Assembly: GCA_903840415.1 (NCBI GenBank)
Contig: CAIMFY010000114.1
Location: 30,752 to 94,751, forward strand
Length of the DNA: 64,000 nucleotides
DNA from: an uncultured Opitutia bacterium
GTDB lineage: Bacteria > Verrucomicrobiota > Verrucomicrobiia > Opitutales > Opitutaceae
Direction of reading: 5' to 3'
Under the pieces are notes generated by a model that worked only from the letters and a program-made list of their open reading frames with translations, was not told the DNA's origin and made no database searches. A program made the position numbers and the translations under genes. Of this stretch, positions 16,576 through 25,440 are shown piece by piece; the stretch's first letter is position 1; every line of letters begins with the position of its first letter.

Positions 16576-19142
16576 TGCTCCTTGCCGAGGGAAACGAGGT
16601 TCGCGAACAGCCGATACGCGCCCGGCACGCCGGCCGGTAACTGCCGGAAAAACCCGAGTCCGGTGTAAACGTAGTAGCCCTTGCCGTATTTCGCGACAAG
16701 CACGCTGCTGTCGGGCTGCTTCTCGCCGGGATCGCTCATCGCGAACAACGCGACGTAGTGCTCATCCCACTTGCTCGGGAAATACGCGCCGCGCTCCTGC
16801 ACCCAGCCGTCGAAATCGGTCTTCGTGATTTTGTTCGGGAAGTTTAACGCCGGATGATCCGTCGCGAGAAAGATCACCGGTGCATTTTCGTCGGTCACGC
16901 GCAAGTCGGGCGCGTTACCCGCGATCGACAGCGGATAGGGCCCGAGATTCTTTGTGAGGTTGTTCGCCGGACGGTTGTATTGCGCGATGACAGTGCCGCC
17001 GCCCTCGACCCACGCAAAGAGGCCGGGCAGGTTTGGCTCGAGGTCCTTGCGCTCGTTGAATGCCCGCACGCCGATCACGACGGCATCGAGCCCCTTCAAT
17101 TTCTCCGCCGTGAGATCGAAGCCGCTGAGCGTCGTGACCTGATAACCCATCTCCGTGAGATTCTCCGCGATGCTGTCGCCCGCTCCCGGCAGGTAGCCGA
17201 TGTGCTGGCCGCGCGTCTTCAGATCGAACACCGCGACTTTCAAACGGGTCGGCGGCAGCAGCAACTGCACCGGCAGGTGCCGGTAATTGATTTCGACGCG
17301 CCCGTTCGAGTAAGAATTTTTCCCGACGGTCGCGACCGCCGTGAACTCGCCCGTCGCCGCCTGCGCTGGCGCGGTGACGTTAAACGTGACCGACGCCTTC
17401 TCACCTACCTGCTTCAGGTCGAAAGGTCGATTCGTCGGCGAAATTTTCCAGCCCACCGGCGCATGGAGCCGCAGCGTGCCGCTGGTATTTGCACGCGCCG
17501 CTTTCACTTCGACGACGACCGACTTGGTCGCGCCCGGTGCGAAGAGCGCAACGGTGAGCGGCAGAGTCAGCGCGACCGGCGGAATCGCGACGAGCCGCCG
17601 CTTCGCCTGCGCTTCGGACGCGCCAGCGACGAGTTGCACCGGTTCCGTCTTGATCACGAGCCTCTGGCCACCGACGTCGAAAAGATACTCGACCGGGAAC
17701 ATCGCAGGATTTTCGGGCGTGCCGATGAGCTTCACGTCCGGCCCTTTCACCACGAACATGCCAGCGACACTTTCTTCACGCAGCCAGTAGGGCTGGCTGA
17801 CGGGCGTCGATGCGGGGAGCAAATTTTCCGAATCGTGGGTCGCCGACTGACTGGAGGCGATCTCCTCAGTGAAGTTCACGCTGCCGTGGGTGCCCGCGAC
17901 CGGGAGCTCCACGCCCTTCCAGCGAATCGCCAGCTTGCCGTTCAGTTTGACGGAATGATGCAACGCCAGCGTTTCACCGGGCACCACCTCGGCATTTGGC
18001 ACCGTCGTCTCGACGGTCAACCCGAGGCACGCCTGCAGAATTCGGTCGAGCTGAGCGCGCTTTTCATCGATGACGGCTGCACTTAACGGCTGGGACGTGA
18101 GTGCGGGAAGCTTCGCGCGAATCGCCAGCAAGACCGGCACGCTCGCGGACGGATCATCCTTGTTGAAATTCGCCGCCGCTTCGTCGGCGAGCTTGGCGAT
18201 TTCGGCTCCAGCGGGACCAAAGCGACCGAAGCTGAGATCAATTCCGTCCACGATGTCGTTCGTCGCGGGATCGCCGTTAATCAGAGTAAATGTCTGCGGT
18301 CCGCCGGCGCCGCCGCCGCCGCCCGCGCCACCAAAATTGGGCCCGAACTGCGTCTTGTGCATGCCGCGGCTGCGACTGGCGATGGTGCCGAAGCCTTCTC
18401 CAGTCACCGGATCATCGCCACTGGCATCGATGCGAATTACTCCCGCCGGAACACTGGCACCCGCACCGCCGCGCCCACCGAACCCACGGCCTTGCAGGAT
18501 GCGTTTCGGTTGCCACGGTGTCAGCCCGTCGGCGAATTGTTCGGGAAACGCCTTCGGATCGCCGGAGAGTTTGAACGCCTCGATCGCGAGCTGGGCGGAG
18601 GCGACGTGCTGGCCGTGCTGGCCGGGCGTCTGCACTGGATTCATGCCGGCGATGACGACGTCGGGGCGAAACGTCCGATAAACGCGCACGACATCCGCGA
18701 GCACCTGCTGGTGATCCCAGATTCGGAGCGTTTCGTTCACATCTTTGGTGAAACCGAAATCGAGCGCGCGAGTGAAAAACTGCCGGCCGCCGTCCTGCCG
18801 GCGCGCGGCGAGCAATTCCTGCGTGCGCGCAACGCCGAGTTTCTCGCCGAATTCGGGGCCGAGCTCGTTCTGGCCGCCGTCACCGCGCGTGATGGAGAGG
18901 TAGGCGGTGCGGTAGCCGCGACCGCGCGCGAGGTAGGTGATGAGCTGCGTGTTTTCGTCGTCGGGATGCGCGGCGACGTAGAGCACGGAGCCGAGCGTCG
19001 CGAAGCTCTTCAGCTCCTGACCGATCGCGGCGGGCGTGGCGGGCACAGTGTCGCCGGCGCGGAGCGATGAAATCGCGATGGAAAAAAGGAGCAACGCGGC
19101 GAGGGCGCCGCGTCCCCCGATACAACCTTGAACTGTCATCAT
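16572..19142 (-). CDS. Exported PIG-L/LmbE-family protein with long C-terminal extension
   Basis: An 856-aa protein with an N-terminal signal peptide (to about residue 29). Residues about 50-260 are a PIG-L/LmbE zinc hydrolase domain with AAHPDDENTQ (57-66; H59, D61, D62) and a distal GQHGQHVASAQ block carrying the third histidine. A Gly-rich segment (GRGFGGRGGAGAS, GGAGGGGGAGG) interrupts it. Then come NEW3-like beta-sandwich sequence (VTFNVTAPAQAATGEF) and a C-terminal domain of the glutamine-amidotransferase-like fold (about residues 640-856; VVIGVRAFNERKDLEPNLPG, GGGTVIAQYNRP). The family cleaves N-acetyl or amide bonds of aminosugar conjugates. Its stop overlaps the 46-aa gene and its start overlaps the DUF2911 gene, both as ATGA. 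It may act in the periplasm on bacillithiol conjugates or other GlcNAc compounds. Confidence 0.85.
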   Translation of the reverse strand: MMTVQGCIGGRGALAALLLFSIAISSLRAGDTVPATPAAIGQELKSFATLGSVLYVAAHPDDENTQLITYLARGRGYRTAYLSITRGDGGQNELGPEFGEKLGVARTQELLAARRQDGGRQFFTRALDFGFTKDVNETLRIWDHQQVLADVVRVYRTFRPDVVIAGMNPVQTPGQHGQHVASAQLAIEAFKLSGDPKAFPEQFADGLTPWQPKRILQGRGFGGRGGAGASVPAGVIRIDASGDDPVTGEGFGTIASRSRGMHKTQFGPNFGGAGGGGGAGGPQTFTLINGDPATNDIVDGIDLSFGRFGPAGAEIAKLADEAAANFNKDDPSASVPVLLAIRAKLPALTSQPLSAAVIDEKRAQLDRILQACLGLTVETTVPNAEVVPGETLALHHSVKLNGKLAIRWKGVELPVAGTHGSVNFTEEIASSQSATHDSENLLPASTPVSQPYWLREESVAGMFVVKGPDVKLIGTPENPAMFPVEYLFDVGGQRLVIKTEPVQLVAGASEAQAKRRLVAIPPVALTLPLTVALFAPGATKSVVVEVKAARANTSGTLRLHAPVGWKISPTNRPFDLKQVGEKASVTFNVTAPAQAATGEFTAVATVGKNSYSNGRVEINYRHLPVQLLLPPTRLKVAVFDLKTRGQHIGYLPGAGDSIAENLTEMGYQVTTLSGFDLTAEKLKGLDAVVIGVRAFNERKDLEPNLPGLFAWVEGGGTVIAQYNRPANNLTKNLGPYPLSIAGNAPDLRVTDENAPVIFLATDHPALNFPNKITKTDFDGWVQERGAYFPSKWDEHYVALFAMSDPGEKQPDSSVLVAKYGKGYYVYTGLGFFRQLPAGVPGAYRLFANLVSLGKEQ

Positions 19143-20017
19143 TTGAGACTGGCGATGAGGTTTTCGTTTAACTTCGTATATTCGGCCCGCACGCCGCTGT
19201 TCGTGGATTTCAGCGCGAGTTCGATGGAACGCTTCGCCGCCGCGATCGCTTCCTCTTTGCGGCCCAGCTTCGCGAGGATTTTCGCCTGCAGATGCACGTT
19301 GGTCTGGTTGGCGCCGGCAGCCACCGCGGCCTCGGCCCAGCCCAGCGCCTTCGTCAGGTCGAGATCGTGCGCCAAATAAAAGCCGGCGGCCTGCGCATAG
19401 GGTTTGGCTCCCGTGCCGGCCATCGCCTCATCGATCTTCGCGACCATCGGCCCGACGAGATCGATCTCGAGTTTGACCGGCACGCGAACTTTTTCCCACG
19501 AGAGGTTGATGGTCGCGGAGTCGTCGCGGATGTCGTTGATCCCGATTTCGAAGGTTTCGACGGACTCGCTGAGTTTCACCGGGGTGACGTTGAACCGCAC
19601 AAGATCGGCCTTTTCGTCGTAGCTAAACGCGCCCCACTGCGCGGCGCCCTTGTTGATGATCACGGTCCATTCGTTTTCATTCGGAATGGTGAAGAGCGCG
19701 TATTTTCCGGCGGGCACGTCCTTGCCGCCGAGTTTCACGGCGGTGGAAAACGTGATGGTCGTCGCGTTGTTCGCGCCGGTGCGCCAGACTTTGCCGTAGG
19801 GTTCGATTTTGCCGATCATCACGCGGCCTTTGGCGCCGGGGCGCGAGTAGGCGATCTCAATATCGGTGAGGCCGACGCGTTGCTTGAGCGTCGCGGCCGG
19901 ACTGGGGGCGGGGACTTCGAGCCTGGGGGTGGCCGGGGCTTGGGCGAAAAGGCCGGTCGCGAAAACCGCGGCGGCGAGGGTGACGAGGAGGCGGGAGCGG
20001 AGCATGGGATGGTTCAT
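19139..20017 (-). CDS. DUF2911-domain secreted protein
   Basis: A 292-aa protein with a signal peptide (MLRSRLLVTLAAAVFATGLF..AQ). The mature N-terminal two thirds match the DUF2911 family, seen in IEIAYSRPGAKGRVMIGKI, YGKVWRTGANNATTITFS and VPAGKYALFTIPNENEWTVI. The last 90 residues are helical with a TPR-like look (KALGWAEAAVAAGANQ, LGRKEEAIAAAKRSIELAL). DUF2911 proteins are periplasmic and of unknown function. I use the ATG at 20017, and one at 20005 would also give a signal peptide. The stop overlaps the ATG of the PIG-L gene (ATGA at 19142-19139), so this is the first gene of the seven-gene unit. Confidence 0.88.
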   Translation of the reverse strand: MNHPMLRSRLLVTLAAAVFATGLFAQAPATPRLEVPAPSPAATLKQRVGLTDIEIAYSRPGAKGRVMIGKIEPYGKVWRTGANNATTITFSTAVKLGGKDVPAGKYALFTIPNENEWTVIINKGAAQWGAFSYDEKADLVRFNVTPVKLSESVETFEIGINDIRDDSATINLSWEKVRVPVKLEIDLVGPMVAKIDEAMAGTGAKPYAQAAGFYLAHDLDLTKALGWAEAAVAAGANQTNVHLQAKILAKLGRKEEAIAAAKRSIELALKSTNSGVRAEYTKLNENLIASLK

Positions 20018-20130
20018 AGGGGGTGGGGGAAGAGACGATTTAAAACCGGGATCGTGGCGGCCCGCGAACGATTTTACTGGAAAGAAATTGGCGGGCGCGT
20101 TTGACAACGGCCCGGCACCACTCCGCCGGC

Positions 20131-21036
20131 TCAGCTTCTAGGCGGAAGGGGCAGCCAGTTCAGCACGTCGCGCCCCGGACCAGCGACGGCGGCCGGGCCG
20201 AGCAGGCCGGTCACGCGTGCCACGGTCTGGTTGATCAGCGCGCGCTCCGCCTCGGCCACCTGCGATGGAGCAAGATCGTTGCGCGCCTTGAGCTGGAGTC
20301 GCGCGAGCAGGAAATCGCTCTTCGCTTGCCAGAGGTCGAGCGGCACGGTCGGGCCGAGTCCCGACTGTTGCGCAAACGTCGCGAACGCCGCGTAGTCCGG
20401 CCCCTCGCCGCGCAGCCACGCGCCGAACACCGCGTCGCCGAGCGCCGCGCGGATTTGCCGCTGCGCCGCCTGCCGCCCGGTTTCGCGGGTGAGCAAGGCG
20501 AACGGCGTGAGATCGAACGTGAGCGCGAACCGATCCTCGAAATCTTTTTGAATGCGAAACACCGCGCGCCGCTGCTCCTCTGTCGCGGTGGTGTCGCCGA
20601 GGAGGGTTTGCACCGTCTGGCCCGACACCGTGTCGCGCAGTTCCAAATCCTCGAGTTCGCGCGGGGTGAGCAGCGCGGCGAGATCCTTGTGCTTCTCAAA
20701 TTGGAGCAGCGCGAGCTGCCGCAGGTAAGCGCTCAGTCCGCCGGGAAATGCTGCGCCCGCGGCGGCGTAGTCGGCGGAAAACTTGGTGGTCATCTCGTCG
20801 TAATCGCGCCGGATCTTGTCGGCGCGCGCCCGCCGTTCCTCGGCTGACAACGATTGGGCGGAGCCGGGTGCGAGAGAACTCGGACGACCGCGCGACGGCG
20901 CCAGCTGATCGGGGCCCAACCACGCGGCCCGATCGGCGGCGCGCTGCGCCGCTTGCCGCCACGTCCACGTTGCCACGCCGCCGCCGAGCAAAATCAGCAG
21001 GACCAGCACGAGCCAGACGACCGTCAGTTTTTTCAC
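20131..21036 (-). CDS. Membrane-anchored helical protein, paralogue 1 of a four-member family
   Basis: A 301-aa protein with an N-terminal transmembrane helix (KKLTVVWLVLVLLILLGGG) and an otherwise soluble, helix-rich body facing the periplasm. It shares blocks with the three proteins at 22833, 25441 and 26826: a DKIRRDYDEMTTKF-like block, LAALLTPRELEDLELRDT, a RAVFRIQKDFEDRF-like block and an IRAALGDAVFGAWL-like block. It is the shortest and most diverged of the four and lies on the opposite strand. The GTG at 21036 is used, as it gives a normal membrane anchor. An upstream ATG (21150) would add an arginine-rich head in front of it. No known domain is recognised. Confidence 0.7.
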   Translation of the reverse strand: MKKLTVVWLVLVLLILLGGGVATWTWRQAAQRAADRAAWLGPDQLAPSRGRPSSLAPGSAQSLSAEERRARADKIRRDYDEMTTKFSADYAAAGAAFPGGLSAYLRQLALLQFEKHKDLAALLTPRELEDLELRDTVSGQTVQTLLGDTTATEEQRRAVFRIQKDFEDRFALTFDLTPFALLTRETGRQAAQRQIRAALGDAVFGAWLRGEGPDYAAFATFAQQSGLGPTVPLDLWQAKSDFLLARLQLKARNDLAPSQVAEAERALINQTVARVTGLLGPAAVAGPGRDVLNWLPLPPRS

Positions 21037-21152
21037 GGCGAAAATTTTTCCAGGAGCAGCGCGCACCGGCGACGTTTCATGCGGCAGGATGGATCGAAGG
21101 GCGCGGCGCGGCGATTTTTTTCGCGTGCGTGCGACGGCCGGCTTCCGCACAC

Positions 21153-22025
21153 ATGGCGCGAGTGAAATCCTCCGCCCATTCCCGCGCGCTCGGCCTGCTC
21201 ACGCTGGCCGCGTTGTGTTGGAGTCTCGGTGGCGTGCTGATCAAAAATGTCGCTTGGTCGCCGCTCGCCGTCGCCGGCGGGCGCGGGCTCATCGCGGCAC
21301 TCTTCCTCGTCGTGACGAATCGCGGGCTGCGTTTCCATTTTTCCCGCGATCAGATTCTCGGCGCCGTCGGCTACGCGGCGTGCACGGTGACGTTTTGCAT
21401 CGCGACGAAGCTCACGACCGCGGCCAACGCTATCCTCCTCCAATACACCGCGCCGGTGTGGATCGCGCTCTTTGGTGCATGGTTTCTCGGCGAGCGGGCG
21501 ACGCGCGCCGACTGGCTCACGATCGCCGTCGTGCTCGGCGGTATGGGATTGTTTTTCGCCGACAGCCTCGAACTCGACCACATCCGCGGCAACGTGCTCG
21601 CGGTTGTGAGCGGCATTTGTTTCGCGGGCATGACGATGGCGCTGCGCAAACAAAAAGACACCTCCGCCACCGAATCGATCATCCTCGGCAACCTGCTCGC
21701 GTTTCTCATCGGCCTGCCGTGGATCCTCCGCGCGCCGGGGCTCAGCGCCGCGGGCTGGACCTCGCTCGCGCTGCTCGGCCTCGTGCAACTCGGCGTTTCC
21801 TACTGGCTCTACGCTCGCGCGATCAAGCACGTGACGGCGCTTGAGGCCGTGCTCATCCCGGTGATCGAGCCGATTCTGAATCCGGTGTGGGTGTTGATCG
21901 CGCTGCACGAGAAACCGACGCCGCTCGCGCTCGGCGGCGGCGCGCTCGTGCTCGGCGCCGTGACGCTGCGTGCGGTGGCGTCGGTGCGCGCCAGCCGGCG
22001 GCGCGCGAGCTTGGTGCCGACATGA
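21153..22025 (+). CDS. EamA/DMT-family transporter
   Basis: A 290-aa inner-membrane protein with ten hydrophobic helices in two EamA repeats, seen in AALCWSLGGVLIKNVAWSPL, YTAPVWIALFGAWFLGERAT and again near the end in EAVLIPVIEPILNPVWVLIA followed by LHEKPT. Drug/metabolite transporters of this type export or import small metabolites, and the substrate is not evident. The start is the ATG at 21153. The open frame extends further upstream, but that part is antisense to the gene at 20131-21036 and is arginine-rich. The TGA overlaps the ATG of the following lipase gene (22022-22025), so the two are coupled. Confidence 0.88.
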   Translation: MARVKSSAHSRALGLLTLAALCWSLGGVLIKNVAWSPLAVAGGRGLIAALFLVVTNRGLRFHFSRDQILGAVGYAACTVTFCIATKLTTAANAILLQYTAPVWIALFGAWFLGERATRADWLTIAVVLGGMGLFFADSLELDHIRGNVLAVVSGICFAGMTMALRKQKDTSATESIILGNLLAFLIGLPWILRAPGLSAAGWTSLALLGLVQLGVSYWLYARAIKHVTALEAVLIPVIEPILNPVWVLIALHEKPTPLALGGGALVLGAVTLRAVASVRASRRRASLVPT

Positions 22026-22759
22026 AACTTTCCACCTGGCTGCCGGTTATTTTCCTCATGGCCATCGTCCACGCCCAAGCCACCGAGACCGTCGTGCTGC
22101 TGCACGGGCTCGGTCGCACCTACCTGTCGATGTCGCATCTCGCCGCCGAGCTTGAGCGCGCGGGCTACCACGTCGTCAACCTGTCCTACCCCTCGCGCAC
22201 GCTGCCGATCGAAACGATCGCCTCCGACTGGCTGCCGACGCAATTGCGCGCGAGCGGTGCGGCGCCGGCGCCGCGCGTGCATTTCGTCACGCACTCGATG
22301 GGCGGCATCGTGCTGCGCCAATGGCTTGCGCACGCGGCGCCAGCCGAGCGCGCGAATCTCGGCCGCGTCGTGATGATCGCGCCACCGAACGCCGGTAGCG
22401 AAGTCAGCGAACGGCTCGCGGGGTTTCCGCCATTCCGCTGGTTCACTGGGGAGAACGGTCGTCGCCTCGGCACGCGAGTCACCGATCTGCCGCAAGCGCT
22501 CGGGCCGTGGCCTGTGGATGCGCCACCGCTTGGGATCATCGCCGGCGATCGGTCGCTCAACCCGCTGTTCTCGGCGTGGCTGCCCGGGCCGGACGATGGC
22601 AAAGTCTCCGTCGCCAGCACGCGGCTCGCCGGCATGACTGACGCCGTCGTCCTGCATCATTCGCACACTTGGCTGATATGGCGCGCCGACACGGTCGCGC
22701 AGGTGCTGAGTTTTCTGCGGGTGGGGCGGTTTGACACCGCCGCGACGCCCAAGAAATAA
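22022..22759 (+). CDS. Secreted alpha/beta-hydrolase (lipase-like)
   Basis: A 245-aa enzyme with a signal peptide (MKLSTWLPVIFLMAIVHAQA). The fold is indicated by the oxyanion block VVLLHGLGRT, the nucleophile elbow THSMGG (Ser92) and a late HSHTWL block that probably supplies the catalytic His. An Asp in IIAGDRSLNP or PGPDDGKVS is the likely third member. It resembles small extracellular triacylglycerol lipases or esterases. It is translated from an ATGA overlap with the EamA transporter gene. The nearest downstream gene is 73 bp away and belongs to the helical paralogue family. Confidence 0.85.
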   Translation: MKLSTWLPVIFLMAIVHAQATETVVLLHGLGRTYLSMSHLAAELERAGYHVVNLSYPSRTLPIETIASDWLPTQLRASGAAPAPRVHFVTHSMGGIVLRQWLAHAAPAERANLGRVVMIAPPNAGSEVSERLAGFPPFRWFTGENGRRLGTRVTDLPQALGPWPVDAPPLGIIAGDRSLNPLFSAWLPGPDDGKVSVASTRLAGMTDAVVLHHSHTWLIWRADTVAQVLSFLRVGRFDTAATPKK

Positions 22760-22832
22760 TTTTCCACGCTAGACGAAACCCGCCGGCCGCGACGCTATTC
22801 TCTAGCCTCTTACCACCCCAGTCCGCTTGCAT

Positions 22833-24305
22833 ATGAAACCGACTACCCTCCTCTTGCTCGCCTCGCTGGTCGCCAACGTTGCGCTCTTTGGCCTATTCTA
22901 CAGTGCCCGCACGCGCAGTCTCGCGGCGGGCGCCGCCGTCAAGTCTTCCGCGAACGTCACCCCGGCAGCCCGCGACAAATCTGCCGATAGTGCGCGTGTC
23001 GCCAGCGACTCCGCTCGCGATGCTGCGCTCGGTCGAGCGTTTGCGCGCTTCGCTGAAAAATTGCGCGCCGCGCAGGCCGCCAGCGCGGGCGGCGGCAAAT
23101 GGTGGCGCAACCGCGTCGGCAACGGCGACCTCTCGCGTGAGCAGATGGCGCAGGCGCGCCGCGAATTGTCCGACGCGATGATCGCGGCGTTCGGCGATGA
23201 TCTCGGCATTGGCGGCGACAACGGAAAACTGGAGTTTCTTCCGACAGAAAAACGCCAAAAGCTCCGCAACATTCTCGCCGACTACGACGAGTTGGAGGGA
23301 AAATATCGTGGATTGGGCGGCATCCAACTCGCCTCCGACAAGAAAGAAATGAAGCTGCTTCAGACCGAGCGCACCCGCGATATCGCCGCACTGCTCTCAG
23401 CCGAGGAACTTGCTGAATACGAGATGCGCACCTCCGCCACCACGAGCACGATTCGGAACCGCTACGGTGACGGCATCGCGACCGAGGAAGATTTCAAAAA
23501 AATCTACGCGCTCCAAAAGGCGTTCGACGACAAATTTTCGCCCGAAAATTTTAACGGTCGCCTGACACCCGAGATGATGACGGCGCGCGCCGACGCCACG
23601 CAGCAACTTCAGGCCGATCTGCGCGCCGCCATCGGCGACGACGCCTACGCCGCGCTCAAACGCGCCGCCGACAGTGACCTTCGCCAAGTCGATGCGCTGG
23701 CCGCCCGCCTCAATCTCGCACCCGACACCACCGACCGCGTCGCCGCCACGCGCGACAGCTACGCCGCCGAATCGCAACGCATTATGGCCGACACCTCGAT
23801 GCCGTTTCCGCAGCGCCGCGAGCAAGTCCAGGCGCTGGCCGCCCGCGCGAAATCCGATCTCGCCGCCACGCTCGGCGCCGAGGCGGCCGATGCCTACGCG
23901 CAACGTTCGTCGTGGGTCAGCATGCTGCAAAGCGGGATGGGTTACTCGACGACTCCGCCGGTCACCTCGGCCGGCGGACTCGCGCTCAGCGGCAATATCG
24001 GGCAGAGCGTGTTTCCGGTGATGCCGGCCGGGGTCGCCGGCAGCGGCACGCGGCAAACGGTGAATTTTGTTGGCAGTCAGATTACCACCGACCGGCCGGT
24101 CTCGTTTAGTTCGGATGGCAATTTCATTATCGGTGGCACACCGTCGACTGCCGGCACGCAAGTTTACTCCGTCTCCACGACCGTCTCAAGCGACAGTCGC
24201 ACGACGAGCGATGCATCCGGCGCGACCACGGTCACCAAGGTCATCACCGTAGGATCGCCGGCCGACGCAGTTTCGCCGCCGCCGGCGACTCCGCCGAAAC
24301 CGTAA
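22833..24305 (+). CDS. Membrane-anchored helical protein, paralogue 2 of a four-member family
   Basis: A 490-aa protein with an N-terminal signal anchor (MKPTTLLLLASLVANVALFG), nearly the same as in the proteins at 25441 and 26826. After an Ala/Ser-rich linker come the family blocks LRNILADYDELEGKYRG, DIAALLSAEELAEYEMRTSA, FKKIYALQKAFDDKFSPENF, DLRAAIGDDAYAALKRAADS and a second LAATLGAEAADAY copy. The C-terminal 120 residues are Ser/Thr/Gly-rich and probably disordered. The repeated L-(T/S)-x-x-E-L-x-x-(Y/L) pattern recalls LTxxQ/Spy-like periplasmic helical proteins, but I cannot assign it to a known domain. Confidence 0.75.
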   Translation: MKPTTLLLLASLVANVALFGLFYSARTRSLAAGAAVKSSANVTPAARDKSADSARVASDSARDAALGRAFARFAEKLRAAQAASAGGGKWWRNRVGNGDLSREQMAQARRELSDAMIAAFGDDLGIGGDNGKLEFLPTEKRQKLRNILADYDELEGKYRGLGGIQLASDKKEMKLLQTERTRDIAALLSAEELAEYEMRTSATTSTIRNRYGDGIATEEDFKKIYALQKAFDDKFSPENFNGRLTPEMMTARADATQQLQADLRAAIGDDAYAALKRAADSDLRQVDALAARLNLAPDTTDRVAATRDSYAAESQRIMADTSMPFPQRREQVQALAARAKSDLAATLGAEAADAYAQRSSWVSMLQSGMGYSTTPPVTSAGGLALSGNIGQSVFPVMPAGVAGSGTRQTVNFVGSQITTDRPVSFSSDGNFIIGGTPSTAGTQVYSVSTTVSSDSRTTSDASGATTVTKVITVGSPADAVSPPPATPPKP

Positions 24306-24333
24306 ATGCTGCCCTGCCACCGCCAGCGCCCGC

Positions 24334-25302
24334 TCACCCTTCCTCCGGCGGCTTCAGTTGCAGGACGACGTTGGCTAGCGTGATGAGGCCGCCGCCGACG
24401 AGCAGCGTCCACGTCGCGGTCTCATTCGGATAATCGATCAGTGCCCACGCGGAAAACAGTGCTGGCAAAAACAGCGCCATTACCGAGCTGAAAATTGGTT
24501 CGACGCAGTAGATCAGCCCCGCTTCGGTCGTCGTGACTTTCGGTTGCCACATGTTCATCAGCAGAAACGCGGCGACGGTGGAGGCCAGCGTCAGGATGAT
24601 GGTCAGCCCGAGCCACGGCGCCGATTGCCACGGCACGAGCAGCGTGTGCGCATTCGGCGCGAGCGCCGCCGCCGCCGCCCACATCACCACGCCCTCCGCC
24701 GCAAACATCACGAGCGTGAGCCGCGTGCTGTCGTTGCCGGAAAATTCCTTCCGCCCGAGCCAGAGAATCTGCCCCATGAAAAACACCGAGCATAGCAGCG
24801 TCTCCCACTCGCCGCGGCCGAACCGCAGCGCGTGCCAGTCGAATTTCCCGAGCAGCGCCACACCCGCCAGCACGAGGGCGCAGCACAACCAGATGTGCCC
24901 GCCGGGATTGCGCCGCAGGCGCACCGCGAGCCACACCGGAATCATGATGGCGTAAAACTGCGTGAGAAACGCCGACGTGCTCGCCGCGGTGAATTGCAGC
25001 GCATCGTTCTGCAAAAACATCCCCGTCGCGGTGAACAGCCCGAGCACCACGCCCTGTTTCAACTCGCCGCGTGTGATCTGCGTGATCGACCGCGGCCGCC
25101 ACAACACGAGCAGCGCGACCGCGATCGCGAAGCGCGGCGCCATCGTGTAGATCGCTGAAAACCACGGCCCCGCCGCGGGCACCAACTGCGCATGGATAAG
25201 TAGCAGCGACTTCACGATGGGGAAACTCACCGCCCAAAACAGGTTCGCGGCCACCAGCATCACGATGGCTTGCGGGCGCTGGGGGTGGTGGAGATCCTTC
25301 AT
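24334..25302 (-). CDS. EamA/DMT-family transporter
   Basis: A 322-aa inner-membrane protein with ten hydrophobic segments in two EamA repeats, seen in AANLFWAVSFPIVKSLLL, TASTSAFLTQFYAIMIPVWL and, in the second half, TTTEAGLIYCVEPIFSSVMA. A transporter of small metabolites or drugs with unknown substrate. It is convergent with the helical protein that ends at 24305 and divergent from the one that starts at 25441. It therefore sits inside the cluster of helical paralogues without sharing their strand. Confidence 0.87.
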   Translation of the reverse strand: MKDLHHPQRPQAIVMLVAANLFWAVSFPIVKSLLLIHAQLVPAAGPWFSAIYTMAPRFAIAVALLVLWRPRSITQITRGELKQGVVLGLFTATGMFLQNDALQFTAASTSAFLTQFYAIMIPVWLAVRLRRNPGGHIWLCCALVLAGVALLGKFDWHALRFGRGEWETLLCSVFFMGQILWLGRKEFSGNDSTRLTLVMFAAEGVVMWAAAAALAPNAHTLLVPWQSAPWLGLTIILTLASTVAAFLLMNMWQPKVTTTEAGLIYCVEPIFSSVMALFLPALFSAWALIDYPNETATWTLLVGGGLITLANVVLQLKPPEEG

Positions 25303-25440
25303 CGAAACCGATCAGTTTGGGTTGGCGCACTCGCTTCGCCAAGCCCGGAAACCCAATTAAAAGTTCGCGGTCACAGTCGGGACTCCGTAGAAAATTCGCC
25401 CAACGAAACGTCGGCTTGTTCGTCTCGCAGTGTTACCCCC

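Noticed and set aside
18290..18574. Gly/Pro-rich repeat in the PIG-L gene considered as a separate repeat element
   Set aside because: It is in frame with the gene and encodes its Gly-rich insert. There is no repeat unit beyond codon bias.
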